In this document: positions 25,001-36,517 of the stretch, piece after piece
How the letters are laid out: the number at the start of each line of letters is the position of its first letter
How positions within the stretch are numbered: the first letter of the stretch is position 1
Origin: Mycobacteriaceae bacterium
Lineage (GTDB): Bacteria; Actinomycetota; Actinomycetes; Mycobacteriales; Mycobacteriaceae
Reading direction: 5' to 3'
Assembly: GCA_019245755.1 (NCBI GenBank)
Contig: JAFARC010000008.1
Location: forward strand, 1 to 46,430
DNA length: 46,430 nucleotides
The notes under the pieces: generated by a model
Databases searched by the model: none
Told to the model about the DNA's origin: nothing
Seen by the model: only the letters and a program-made list of their open reading frames with translations
Position numbers and translations under genes: made by a program

Positions 25001-25189
25001 CTAAGACCGGTGCCCGCGCAGGCCGGCCACGGCGATGCCGATGCCGACCAGCGCGATGATCGGACCCAGAACGGACCACGTGGTGGTATTGCTCATCGGG
25101 CTTCCGGACACCGCCCCGAATCCCTGCAGCGCGAAGAGTAATCCGGCCAGAGCGACGAGCACGCCGAGTATGACGATCGCGATGCGCAT
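25001..25189 (-). CDS. Small two-helix membrane protein
   Basis: Predicted 62 residues with two membrane segments (about 4-24 and 38-57) joined by a Ser/Thr/Pro loop. It starts 9 bases after the katG stop on the same strand, so it is most likely the last gene of the furA-katG transcript. No known function. Confidence 0.7.
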   Translation of the reverse strand: MRIAIVILGVLVALAGLLFALQGFGAVSGSPMSNTTTWSVLGPIIALVGIGIAVAGLRGHRS

Positions 25190-25198
25190 AGCTTTCGA

Positions 25199-27394
<2,196 letters not shown>

Positions 27395-27422
27395 TTACCG
27401 GGCTGAGTGAATCTGGCTGTGA

Positions 27423-27866
27423 TCACGGGTGTGATCGCGAAGTTTCTGCTGTCGAGCAGTCGGGGCACAGGCCCCAGTAGATGACCTCGGCCTCGTCGAG
27501 GGTGAAGCCGTTGTGGTCGGAGGGGGTCAGGCAGGGCACCTCGCCGACCGCACAGTCGACGTCTGCGATGACTCCGCACGACCGGCAGACGACGTGGTGG
27601 TGGTTGTCATCGACCCGCGACTCGTAGCGGGCAACGGAGCCGGAGGGTTGGATCCGCCGCACCAGGCCCACGGCGGTCAGGGCGTGCAGCACGTCATACA
27701 CCGCCTGCTTGGAGACGTCGGGCAACCCGTCGCGCACGGCGCCGAAAATCGTGTCGGTGTCGGCGTGCGGATGCGCGTCCACCGCCTCCAGCACCGCCAG
27801 CCGGGGGCGAGTCACGCGTAGATCAGCCCTGCGCAGCTGCTCCACGTAATCCGGCATCGACCGCAC
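27423..27866 (-). CDS. furA: Ferric uptake regulator family repressor of katG
   Basis: Predicted 147-residue metal- and redox-sensing repressor. The winged-helix HTH is SKQAVYDVLHALTAVGLVRR, followed by the HHHVVC metal site, the CRSCG zinc pair and WGLCPDC as the second Cys pair. The sequence aligns well with M. tuberculosis FurA. Start: GTG 27866, giving VRSMPDYVEQL, which corresponds to the leaderless GTG start used in M. tuberculosis; ATG 27857 is the alternative. It heads the furA-katG transcript. Confidence 0.95.
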   Translation of the reverse strand: MRSMPDYVEQLRRADLRVTRPRLAVLEAVDAHPHADTDTIFGAVRDGLPDVSKQAVYDVLHALTAVGLVRRIQPSGSVARYESRVDDNHHHVVCRSCGVIADVDCAVGEVPCLTPSDHNGFTLDEAEVIYWGLCPDCSTAETSRSHP

Positions 27867-27872
27867 GCAGAC

Positions 27873-27901
27873 AATATGACGCCTTTTCTGGAATTGGTCA
27901 A
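27873..27901 (-). promoter_or_regulatory. furA promoter with FurA-box-like spacer, leaderless
   Basis: Read on the minus strand: TTGACC (-35, 27896-27901), 17-bp spacer AATTCCAGAAAAGGCGT, and CATATT (-10, 27873-27878), then GTG about 6 bases later. The AATTCCAGAAAAG segment is nearly identical to the AT-rich region bound by FurA at the M. tuberculosis furA promoter, as I recall it. Confidence 0.75.
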
Positions 27902-28023
27902 GACTTCGCGTGAAACCCTGGTGTTCCGTCCCGCAAGTGGCTACCGCTGCCATATAGTGAACGATCGTGTCCACTATGCGCCCGCAGCGCGCACGGTTCG
28001 CTGGGATCGATCAAAGGCCGAGA

Positions 28024-28170
28024 ATGGCTGACGAAACGGATGTAGCAATGGATTTCGACCCCACGGCGCACAGCCACGCGCTGCACCGGGCCACCAAACC
28101 GGGTGCGCGGCTTTTCATGTTCGAGTTCGGGCGACACAATGTCAACGGCGTTCAATGGCAGGGCCTTTCG
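28024..28170 (+). pseudogene. Class I methyltransferase fragment
   Basis: A 49-codon stretch from ATG 28024 contains HALHRATKPGARLFMFEFG and RHNVNGVQW, matching motif IV and the following strand of SAM-dependent methyltransferases of the DUF-type common in mycobacteria. The upstream SAM-binding GxGxG part and the rest of the C-terminus are missing, and the fragment runs into the 3' end of the TetR gene. It is a truncated remnant between furA and that gene. Confidence 0.55.
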
Positions 28171-28778
28171 GCCGACCCGCCTCGACTACCGCTCGACGGT
28201 GCCCCGGGAAGCAACGTGTCGATGATCTGGATGACTTCGCGTCGGCTCGGCGGTACCCCGGTGAGCAGAAACTGCTGCACGATCAGGGCTGGCCCGATCC
28301 GCGCCCTCAGCGGCGTGATTGTCCCGGCCTCGATTTCGCCGCTGGCTTCGGCGCCCCGCAGCACCGATTCGATCACCGCGAGCCGCGGGGCGATCAACTC
28401 CTCGGCGAATATCGCCCGTAGCTGCGGTTCGTGGACGAGTTGTCCGATGATGTCGAAGCCGGGAAACCCGGTCTTTCCGGCCAGGACGTCGCAGTGGGCG
28501 GTGAAGATGGCCATCAGATTCGCCCGTGGCGAGCGATCCGCGCGGTGTTCGGGGATCGCGGGCAGCACGTGCCGCAGGGCGTCCAGCACCAGTGCGTGCT
28601 TGGTGGGCCAGCGCCGGTACACGGCCGACTTGCCGGTGCGCGCGCGAACGGCGATGCCTTCCATGGTCAGCCCGCCGTATCCGAACTCGGTCAGTTCCGC
28701 CAGCGCGGCCGCGTACAAGGCGTGTTGGAGTTCCTCACCGCGCCGACGGCCGCGTGCGACGGTGCTGGACTTGGGCAT
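28152..28778 (-). CDS. TetR/AcrR family regulator
   Basis: Predicted 208 residues. HTH in EGIAVRARTGKSAVYRRWPT (about 41-60), with a basic N-terminus (ARGRRRGEEL) and a helical ligand domain of the TetR_C11-like type often paired with membrane transporters. ATG 28778 is chosen by family length; the frame extends to 28841. It diverges from the GabP-like permease at 28957 with a 178-bp gap, so it may control the permease. No clean palindrome found in the gap. Confidence 0.8.
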   Translation of the reverse strand: MPKSSTVARGRRRGEELQHALYAAALAELTEFGYGGLTMEGIAVRARTGKSAVYRRWPTKHALVLDALRHVLPAIPEHRADRSPRANLMAIFTAHCDVLAGKTGFPGFDIIGQLVHEPQLRAIFAEELIAPRLAVIESVLRGAEASGEIEAGTITPLRARIGPALIVQQFLLTGVPPSRREVIQIIDTLLPGAPSSGSRGGSAERPCH

Positions 28779-28956
28779 TCCCTGATAGTAGCCGCGGGCG
28801 TACCTTCGCCACCCGGTTGCCGCGAAGACGGCCGCGGCCAATCAGGACGCTTTTCGTCAACTGTGCGACACTGCACTGCGTCGCCGGCTGGCGCAGTGGG
28901 ATTACCGAATCTCCGGACACGGCACACGCACCGGTGCTGGGCATCAGAGGAGCGCC

Positions 28957-30339
28957 ATGGGGACCCCACCCGGACTCAGGAGGGCGCTCAGCCAGCGGCA
29001 GCTGAGGATGATCGCCATCGGCGGGGTGATCGGCGCCGGCCTCTTCGTGGGTTCGGGAGTCGTCGTCGCCCATACCGGGCCCGGTGCGTTCATCGCCTAC
29101 GCCCTCGCCGGACTGTTGATCGTTTTGGTGATGCGCATGCTGGCCGAGATGGCGGTGGCCAATCCGTCGACCGGGTCTTTCGCCGACTATGCCCGCGATG
29201 CGCTGGGCGATTGGGCCGGCTTTTCGATCGGCTGGCTTTACTGGTATTTCTGGGTGATCGTCGTGGGCTTCGAGGCCGTCGCCGGCGCGAAGATCATTCA
29301 GTACTGGATCCCTGCGGTCCCACTGTGGCTGTGGGCGTTGCTGCTGATGATCGCGATGACGTCGACCAACCTGGTCACCGTTTCGGCCTTCGGCGAGTTC
29401 GAGTACTGGTTCGCCGGTGTGAAGGTGGCAGCGATCTGTGCGTTCATCGGCGTGGGTTCGGTCTACGTCGTGGGCCTGTGGCCGCACAAGTCGATGGACT
29501 TTTCCAACCTGTGGTCCCACGGCGGCTTCCTGCCATTGGGCTGGGGTGCGATCACCGTGGGCATCGTGACGGTCATCTTTTCGATGGTCGGTCCCGAAAT
29601 CACGACCATCGCCGCCGCGGAATCGGCGGATCCGCAGCGCGCGGTGGCGAAGGCAGCCAACTCCGTGATCGTGCGGATCGCGGTGTTCTACGTGGGTTCG
29701 GTTTTCCTGCTGGCCACCATCCTGCCGTGGAATGACAAGCAGGCCAGCGCTTCGCCGTTCGTGGCGGCGTTCACCCACATGGGCATTCCGTACGCGAACC
29801 ACCTCATGAATGCCGTCGTGCTGACCGCGGTGCTGAGCTGCCTCAATTCCGGGATGTACACGGCCTCACGCATGCTGTTCGTCTTGGCCGCGCGCCACGA
29901 GGCGCCGCGGCGGCTCGTGGCGGTGACCGGTCGAGGAGTGCCGGCCATCGCGATCCTGGCATCCTCGGTCGTCGGCTTCCTGAGCGTCATCGCGGCCGCC
30001 GTCTCACCCAACTCCGTGTTCGCGTTCCTGTTGAACTCCAGCGGCGCGATCATTCTCTTCGTCTACCTGTTGATCGCCGTCTCGCAGATCGTGCTGCGCT
30101 ACCGCATGCCCGGTGCGCGGTTGCCGGTGAAGATGTGGTTGTTCCCGGTGTTGTCGATCCTCACCGCGACCGCGATCGTGGCGATTCTGGTGCAGATGTA
30201 CCTGCAAAAAGAGGTGCGGTCCCAGCTGCTGCTGAGCCTGCTGTCCTGGGCGGTGCTCATCCTCGTGTACTTCGCCAGCACGTTTGCCGTGCGGGTCACC
30301 GAACGCGAACATCGGTGGCGCGCCCCGCCACCGGAGTAG
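28957..30339 (+). CDS. Amino acid permease, GabP/APC family
   Basis: Predicted 460-residue 12-helix proton-coupled amino acid transporter. The N-terminal MIAIGGVIGAGLFVGSG is the APC substrate-binding loop of helix 1. Helix 6 has the acidic GPEITTIAAAESADP loop, and the twelfth helix ends at about 445. Length matches GabP/AnsP-type permeases. AGAGGAG precedes the ATG by 5 bases. Gamma-aminobutyrate, asparagine or aromatic amino acids are possible substrates. Divergent from the TetR gene at 28778. Confidence 0.85.
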   Translation: MGTPPGLRRALSQRQLRMIAIGGVIGAGLFVGSGVVVAHTGPGAFIAYALAGLLIVLVMRMLAEMAVANPSTGSFADYARDALGDWAGFSIGWLYWYFWVIVVGFEAVAGAKIIQYWIPAVPLWLWALLLMIAMTSTNLVTVSAFGEFEYWFAGVKVAAICAFIGVGSVYVVGLWPHKSMDFSNLWSHGGFLPLGWGAITVGIVTVIFSMVGPEITTIAAAESADPQRAVAKAANSVIVRIAVFYVGSVFLLATILPWNDKQASASPFVAAFTHMGIPYANHLMNAVVLTAVLSCLNSGMYTASRMLFVLAARHEAPRRLVAVTGRGVPAIAILASSVVGFLSVIAAAVSPNSVFAFLLNSSGAIILFVYLLIAVSQIVLRYRMPGARLPVKMWLFPVLSILTATAIVAILVQMYLQKEVRSQLLLSLLSWAVLILVYFASTFAVRVTEREHRWRAPPPE

Positions 30340-30353
30340 CTCGCCGACGTCCA

Positions 30354-30371
30354 CGCCGCGCTCACGCGGCG
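30354..30371. terminator. Bidirectional terminator hairpin between gabP-like and hemerythrin genes
   Basis: CGCCGCG-CTCA-CGCGGCG is a perfect 7-bp stem with a 4-base loop in the 33-bp gap between convergent stops at 30339 and 30373. There is no U-tract, as often in mycobacteria. Confidence 0.6.
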
Positions 30372-30372
30372 G

Positions 30373-30936
30373 TTAGCCGATGTCCTTCAGTGCGTCGCGG
30401 GCCCGGTCCAACATCGCCGCGAACGGCCCCACGGCCATGTTGACCGTCGCCAGTTCCACCCCGGGATGCGGGCGCGTCGGTGCCATGCGTTCGGCCATCC
30501 GGACCATGGTCGCGGCTCGCTTGAGGTTGCCCTCGTCGAGGTCCTCGCTCAGCTTGGTGAACTCTTCGACCTCTTCGTGGCGCGCGTGCTCCAGCACCGC
30601 CGACTGTAACTGCGCGAGCGCCTGACCGAATTCCGTTGAGCCAACGTCCATCTTCTCGATGCTGGCCAGCTGGTGCTTGGCCTCGTTTTCCTCTTTGAGG
30701 CGCGCGTCGACGATCCCCTCCCCGAACGCAATGGTGCGGCGGGCCAGTGGATGCACGACCATCTCCTCAGCGGTTTCGTGCACCGCCAGCAGCCTGCGCA
30801 GCTCGAAGAACGCCTTGTCACCGGACTCGGTGTCCGTCGCGTCCAGCGTTTGGGCGAACAGTCGCTTGATCTGGTCGTGCTGGTCCTTGAGGAACGCGAC
30901 CACGTCGCCTGTGGAGTTGACCCCCGTGTCGGTCAT
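30373..30936 (-). CDS. Hemerythrin-like HHE-domain protein
   Basis: Predicted 187 residues with a four-helix-bundle diiron domain. Candidate iron ligands are His20 (LKDQHDQI), His53 and Glu57 (AVHETAEE), His62, and His117 with Glu121 or Glu122 (LEHARHEEVEEF). Helix 3 also has His88. Such proteins bind O2, NO or act against peroxide. GAAAGG lies before the ATG at 30936. A SigF-type promoter lies just upstream, in line with the known inclusion of hemerythrin-domain proteins in mycobacterial SigF regulons. Confidence 0.85.
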   Translation of the reverse strand: MTDTGVNSTGDVVAFLKDQHDQIKRLFAQTLDATDTESGDKAFFELRRLLAVHETAEEMVVHPLARRTIAFGEGIVDARLKEENEAKHQLASIEKMDVGSTEFGQALAQLQSAVLEHARHEEVEEFTKLSEDLDEGNLKRAATMVRMAERMAPTRPHPGVELATVNMAVGPFAAMLDRARDALKDIG

Positions 30937-30967
30937 CGGGACTACCTTTCTTCGGCCACCGACCGAT

Positions 30968-31010
30968 GTACCCCGGAGACGGATGTACCCCGGAGGTGGT
31001 GGCCGTAAAC
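30968..31010 (-). promoter_or_regulatory. SigF-type promoter with duplicated -10
   Basis: On the minus strand GTTT (31007-31010) is followed by 16 bases and GGGTAC (30985-30990), matching the SigF consensus GTTT-N15-17-GGGTA(T/C). The 14-bp block CTCCGGGGTACATC occurs twice (30982-30995 and 30965-30978) with a 17-bp period, giving a second GGGTAC at 30968-30973 without its own GTTT. The hemerythrin ATG is 32 bases downstream of the second copy. Confidence 0.7.
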
Positions 31011-31067
31011 GCGATGGCGCGAAAACGCCGGGCGCACCAGGCTTTCGACAACCGACTCCTCGGCGGC

Positions 31068-32084
<1,017 letters not shown>

Positions 32085-32240
32085 TTACGGGTCCACACCG
32101 GTTCCCGGGTCGCAGACTTGGGAGGACATCTTCCGTCGGTGTGTCATGGTGCCTTTGTTGAATTAACGGGCGGGCCGACCCGCTGCCGAGCCGACGTACT
32201 GTGAACCCCAGACACCGATGAGGGATCGGAGAACTACACA

Positions 32241-33233
32241 ATGCGCGTTCTGGTCACCGGCGGTACGGGATTTGTCGGCGGCTGGACCGCGAAGGCAATG
32301 GCCGACGCGGGGCACTCCATCCGGTTTTTGGTGCGAAATCCGGCACGTCTGCACACCGGCGTCGCCAGGCTGGGCGTCGACGTCTCCGACTTCGTCGTCG
32401 GCGACATCACCGACCGCGAGTCTGTGTCGGAAGCGCTGCGCGGATGCGACGCCGTTGTGCACAGTGCGGCTCTGGTTGCCACCGACCCTCGTCAGGCCGA
32501 TGAGATGCTGACAACCAACATGGCGGGCGCCAGACACGTCCTGGGGCAGGCCGTGACGCTCGGACTCGACCCGGTCGTCTACGTGTCCAGCTTCACGGCG
32601 CTGTTTCGTCCAGGCTTGCAGACGCTGACGGCGGACCTGCCGGTGGTCGGCGGAACCGACGGCTACGGCAAGTCGAAGGCCCAGGTGGAGGTCTACGCCC
32701 GGGGTCTGCAGGATGCCGGCGCACCGGTGAGCATCACCTATCCGGGCATGGTTCTCGGTCCGCCGGCCGGTGACCAGTTCGGTGAGGCCGGAGAAGGCGT
32801 CCAAGCGGCGTTGCGACTGCGCGCAATTCCCGGTCGCGGAGCGGCATGGCTGGTGGTCGACGTGCGCGATGTGGCCGCGCTTCATGCGGCGCTGTTGCGG
32901 CCCGGACAGGGACCGCGCCGCTATACCGCGGGCGGTCATCGCGTTCCCGTATCCGAACTGGCAGCTCTGCTCGGCGATGTTGCCGGCATCCGGATGGTCG
33001 CCGTTCCGGTTCCCGACACGGTGATCCGCGCCGCCGGGGAACTGCTCGACAGAGCCGGGCGGTTCCTGCCGTTTGATACGCCGTTTACCGCGGCGGGGAT
33101 GCAGTACTACACGCAGATGCCGACCTCGGATGACTCGCCGAGCGAACGTGAACTAGGTGTGGTCTATCGCGATCCCCGCACCACCCTGGCCGACACTGTG
33201 GCCGGCCTGGGCGGCGCCGGCGGCCAGCCCTAA
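32241..33233 (+). CDS. NAD-dependent epimerase/dehydratase (extended SDR)
   Basis: Predicted 330 residues. The Rossmann motif is GGTGFVGG (7-14). The catalytic YGKSK (Tyr-x-x-x-Lys) follows YVSSFTALF. Members of this SDR group in mycobacteria act on sterol or sugar-nucleotide intermediates. There is no signal peptide. Convergent with the decayed DUF4262 gene. Substrate unknown. Confidence 0.85.
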   Translation: MRVLVTGGTGFVGGWTAKAMADAGHSIRFLVRNPARLHTGVARLGVDVSDFVVGDITDRESVSEALRGCDAVVHSAALVATDPRQADEMLTTNMAGARHVLGQAVTLGLDPVVYVSSFTALFRPGLQTLTADLPVVGGTDGYGKSKAQVEVYARGLQDAGAPVSITYPGMVLGPPAGDQFGEAGEGVQAALRLRAIPGRGAAWLVVDVRDVAALHAALLRPGQGPRRYTAGGHRVPVSELAALLGDVAGIRMVAVPVPDTVIRAAGELLDRAGRFLPFDTPFTAAGMQYYTQMPTSDDSPSERELGVVYRDPRTTLADTVAGLGGAGGQP

Positions 33234-33271
33234 CCCGGTCAGGGTTGGTGCACAACACAGTTCAGCCCTCT

Positions 33272-33647
33272 TCAATCCGGTCTGGCGCGCACACCGAGCA
33301 CCGGCTGGCCGCCTCGACCAATATTGAACGTCGGCGCCCACGGCCAGCGACCTCGCCCGTCGATCCACACCAGCTGCAGGGCCCTCACCGTGGTGCCGTA
33401 GAACTCCACCGCCGAGTACACAGGCTGTCTGCGCCGCGCCGTTGAGCAGGCGAGCGGCTCGCTCTGGCGGGAGGCCGGTCACCAGCAGCTGCGGAAGGTG
33501 CTGGTCGGTCAGGCCGACCGTGTATGCGAATGGCACTCGATCGCTCTCGACGTACTGCACTGCCCAACCGTGCTTGAGCATCCGCGCGCGCAGTTCTGCG
33601 AGATAGTCCTGCCGGCTGCTCGCCGGGTGATCACACATCCAGCACAT
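33272..33647 (-). pseudogene. DUF4262 gene, internal deletion and frameshift
   Basis: The N-terminus is normal for the family: MCWMCDHPASSRQDYLAELR and PFAYTVGLTDQHLPQLLVTG, ending at ARLLNGAAQ. The C-terminal block AVEFYGTTVRALQLVWIDG with RGRWPW and RGGQPVLGVRARPD is present but in another frame and about 40 residues too early. A deletion near 33440 with loss of frame explains both. In the remaining frame the protein ends in unrelated sequence at 33153. The usual function of DUF4262 is not known. Confidence 0.75.
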
Positions 33648-33785
33648 TGCTGTGTCCTCTCGTGGTCCTGCGGACACCATGCACCCGGGGTCTGACACTG
33701 GACGTCGAGCTGGCCGTGGACATGGCGAAACAACAGCTGCGCCTGGTAGATCCGCCGGCCGTGGCCGCCCGTCCGCGTGGGCAGG

Positions 33786-34517
33786 CTAGGACAAAAGCTT
33801 CTTCAGCAGCAGTGCCGAGGGGGCTAGCCGGGCGCCGGCGATTAGCCCGGCTATCGCCGCGAGTGCTGATGGCTTGGGCAGCCAGCGCAATGCATCGACA
33901 GCCCAACTGACGGGCGCGCTGGGCTGGGGATCGGACTCTCGGTCCCGCGGCGTGCTGCTCGGCTCGGGTGCGGGATTGGCGAAGGCGTCGAGCATTGCGC
34001 GGACGAATGCGGTCATGTCCTGCGGTCCTCTGCTCGTGGTGAGGTTTCCGTCGCGGACGACCTCCTGATCGAGCCAGCTGGCGCCGGCGTTCACCAAGTC
34101 ATCTCGGATTCCCGGCCACGAGGTCAGGGTCCGTCCACCGAGTAGCCCTGCGGAAGCGAGCAGCCAGGGCCCGTGGCAGAGCGTGGCAATTGGCTTGTCA
34201 CTGGCTGCGAACGCTCGCACGAACTCCCGCGCCTGGGCGGACTGCCGCAGGAGGTCAGGGTTGATGAACCCGCCGGGAAGCAGCAGACCGTCGTAATCGC
34301 TGGGTTGCGCTTCGGTGATGGTCTTGTCGACGCCCACCCGGCTGGCCGGCATGTGCAGGTTCACCCCACGTATCCGACCGTGCCTCAGCGACACGACGTC
34401 CACTTTGGCGCCGGCCAGTTGGAGGGCGCGCATAGGAATGCTGAGTTCGACCTTTTCGAAACCGTCGGCCGCCAGTACGGCGATCCTGTGGCCGGTGAGC
34501 CGTCGCATGTTGGGCAT
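33786..34517 (-). CDS. DJ-1/PfpI family protein with hydrophobic tail
   Basis: Predicted 243 residues. The nucleophile elbow is ATLCHGPWLL (catalytic Cys-His), with the N-terminal Glu of ADGFEKVEL as the usual pKa-setting acid. These proteins act as glyoxalases, chaperones or cysteine peptidases. After the domain (about 190) come a Pro/Ser linker and a hydrophobic C-terminal stretch (LAAIAGLIAGARLAPSALLL), which is not part of the family core and may attach the protein to membrane. ATG 34517 fits better than the longer frame to 34547. Confidence 0.8.
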   Translation of the reverse strand: MPNMRRLTGHRIAVLAADGFEKVELSIPMRALQLAGAKVDVVSLRHGRIRGVNLHMPASRVGVDKTITEAQPSDYDGLLLPGGFINPDLLRQSAQAREFVRAFAASDKPIATLCHGPWLLASAGLLGGRTLTSWPGIRDDLVNAGASWLDQEVVRDGNLTTSRGPQDMTAFVRAMLDAFANPAPEPSSTPRDRESDPQPSAPVSWAVDALRWLPKPSALAAIAGLIAGARLAPSALLLKKLLS

Positions 34518-34722
34518 TGGTGTGCTCCCGCGGGTTGGTGGATACATCGCAAGACGACGTTGCCTTCGTTCGCCGCCGCGGCTATCTGCTGCGCCGGTAT
34601 GGGGATACCCTCAGCCGACCGACCCAACCGCGCCGTGGTGTATGCGCGATCGGCGCCCCAGCACCGATGAGCGAGTATCGACAGCGGAGGTTCGGTGTCG
34701 CGCTGCGGGCGGAGGTCTCGTG

Positions 34723-35400
34723 ATGAATGCGCTGTTGTCCTTCGACGATGTGGTGGTCGAGCGGGACGGGGTGCGTGCGCTGGACGGCTTCAGCGCGGCG
34801 GTGCCCGAGGGCGGGGTGACGGCGGTGTTCGGGCCGTCGGGAGCGGGCAAATCGACACTGCTGCGGATATGTAACCGGCTTGATATTCCGACGGCCGGCC
34901 GAGTGCTGTTCGGCGGGGACGACATCGCCGGGTTGAATCCGTTGCGGTTGCGGCGCCGGGTCGGCATGTGTTTTCAGCGTCCGACCCCTTTTCCGGGCAC
35001 GGTGGCCGACAATCTGCGCGTCGCTGAACCGCGAGCCACCGAGGCACAGATGGAGGACGTGCTGGCGCTGATGGCTCTGACCGGCTCGTGGCTCGACCGC
35101 GACGCGACGGCGCTGTCCGGTGGTGAGGCACAGCGAATATGTTTGGCCCGCACGCTGATCACCCGGCCCCACGTGTTGCTGCTCGATGAGCCCACCGCTT
35201 CGGTGGATGCCGTCGCGGCGCGGGCGATCGAGCAGGCCGTGCGGCAGCTGGCCGATGGTGGGATAACCGCGCTGTGGGTCAGCCACGACCCCGCACAGGT
35301 GCAGCGGATCGCCGATCGGGTGCTGCGCATCGAGCAGGGCCGCAGCCTGGGCATCCAACCGGTTACCACCGATCCCGACACCGGGCAGGTGCCGCGATGA
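34723..35400 (+). CDS. ABC transporter ATPase, FetA/YbbL-like
   Basis: Predicted 225-residue ATP-binding subunit. Walker A GPSGAGKST, Q-loop CFQRPTPFPG, ABC signature LSGGEAQR, Walker B VLLLDEP and H-loop VSHD are all intact. GGAGG (34711-34715) precedes the ATG; GTG 34720 is in frame. The permease follows with a 4-base ATGA overlap. Homologues FetAB in Escherichia coli export iron under oxidative stress, which may apply here but is only by analogy; older annotation calls them phosphate transporters. Confidence 0.85.
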   Translation: MNALLSFDDVVVERDGVRALDGFSAAVPEGGVTAVFGPSGAGKSTLLRICNRLDIPTAGRVLFGGDDIAGLNPLRLRRRVGMCFQRPTPFPGTVADNLRVAEPRATEAQMEDVLALMALTGSWLDRDATALSGGEAQRICLARTLITRPHVLLLDEPTASVDAVAARAIEQAVRQLADGGITALWVSHDPAQVQRIADRVLRIEQGRSLGIQPVTTDPDTGQVPR

Positions 35401-36266
35401 ACGGCCAGGTCGGGTGGGTGGGGTTGGCGACCTCGCTGGCGCTGGTGGCGGTAGCGGCCGGAATCTCGGTGTGGCAGCGGCTGAGCCTGCAACGACAAAT
35501 ATTGTGGGCGGCGGCTCGTGCCCTGATCCAGTTGCTGCTGGTAGGCGAGGCGCTGGCGCTGCTGCTTGAACCCGGCCGGTCGCTGTGGTGGTCCTGGGCC
35601 TGGACCGCAGGGATGATCCTCTACGCCGGCGACGTCGCGCGTCGCCGCGCACCGGAGGTGCCCCGGCTGGCGGCGCTGGCCATCGCCGCGTTCGCGGCCA
35701 TGGCCGTGATCACCCTGGGCGTGGTGTTCGGGCTGCGGATCTTTCCGCTGCAGGGCCGCACCCTGGTTCCCATCGCCGGGATGATGATCGGCAACTCGAT
35801 GACTGCCACCGTGCTGGTCGCCCGGCGCCTCGTCGACGAGCTGCGCGACAAGCGCGACGAGGTCGAAGCCCGGCTCGCGCTCGGCCAGCCGTCCGGCCAG
35901 GCAGCCACCCCTTACGTGCGCACCGCTCTGCGCTCGGCGCTATCCCCGCAGATCGAAACCACCAAGGCCACCGGGTTGGTGTTTCTGCCAGGAGCGATGA
36001 CCGGACTTATCCTCGCCGGCGTCCCGCCGCTGCAGGCCGTACTCGTGCAGGCCGTGGTGATGTTTCTCATCCTCGGTTCGGTCGCCGTTACCACCGTCGT
36101 CGTCGCCCTCGGACTGGTTCGCCGCCTCTTCACATCCGACCACCGCCTGCTGCCTCTGCCGCGCCGCCCGGACACCGCCTCCGGTCATCTGCGCCGCAAC
36201 CCATTGAGGCTGACTGTCACCAAAGTCGCAGGTCGGACGCGGCGTCTCGCCAAGGATTCACCGTAG
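35397..36266 (+). CDS. ABC transporter permease, FetB/UPF0014-like
   Basis: Predicted 289 residues with about seven membrane helices. The conserved loop GMMIGNSMTATVLVARRL and the helix with KATGLVFLPGAMTGLILAG are diagnostic of the UPF0014/FetB family. The start overlaps the ATPase stop. The C-terminal 40 residues are basic and non-conserved. The pair is divergent from the DJ-1-like gene, both plausible parts of metal or oxidative-stress handling. Confidence 0.85.
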   Translation: MNGQVGWVGLATSLALVAVAAGISVWQRLSLQRQILWAAARALIQLLLVGEALALLLEPGRSLWWSWAWTAGMILYAGDVARRRAPEVPRLAALAIAAFAAMAVITLGVVFGLRIFPLQGRTLVPIAGMMIGNSMTATVLVARRLVDELRDKRDEVEARLALGQPSGQAATPYVRTALRSALSPQIETTKATGLVFLPGAMTGLILAGVPPLQAVLVQAVVMFLILGSVAVTTVVVALGLVRRLFTSDHRLLPLPRRPDTASGHLRRNPLRLTVTKVAGRTRRLAKDSP

Positions 36267-36517
36267 GATGGCGCCTGCTTGGTTCTGAATCACGCCAGCT
36301 GAACCGAGAACGTTGCGCGGAATGCCCGGTGCGCGCGCGTCTTGGCTCACTGTCCGCGGACGCGGAGCTGCGCGACGCCGTCAGCGAGCACCTCGACGCG
36401 TTGCCCCAGCGCCTTGCGACGATGAAGCTGCCCGCCGCCGTCTTGGGTCTTTCCTAGCCGCGTCGGGATTAAGGTTCGGGCAGCTTGATCGCAGATCACA
36501 TCGGCAAGGGGGCCACA

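Noticed and set aside
36300..36457. Short plus-strand frame with a Cys-x-x-Cys (RCAECPVRARLG) ending at 36457, before the luciferase-like gene
   Set aside because: It looks protein-like in composition, but I found no acceptable start codon with a ribosome site, and it may be a decayed gene end. Too uncertain to list as a gene.
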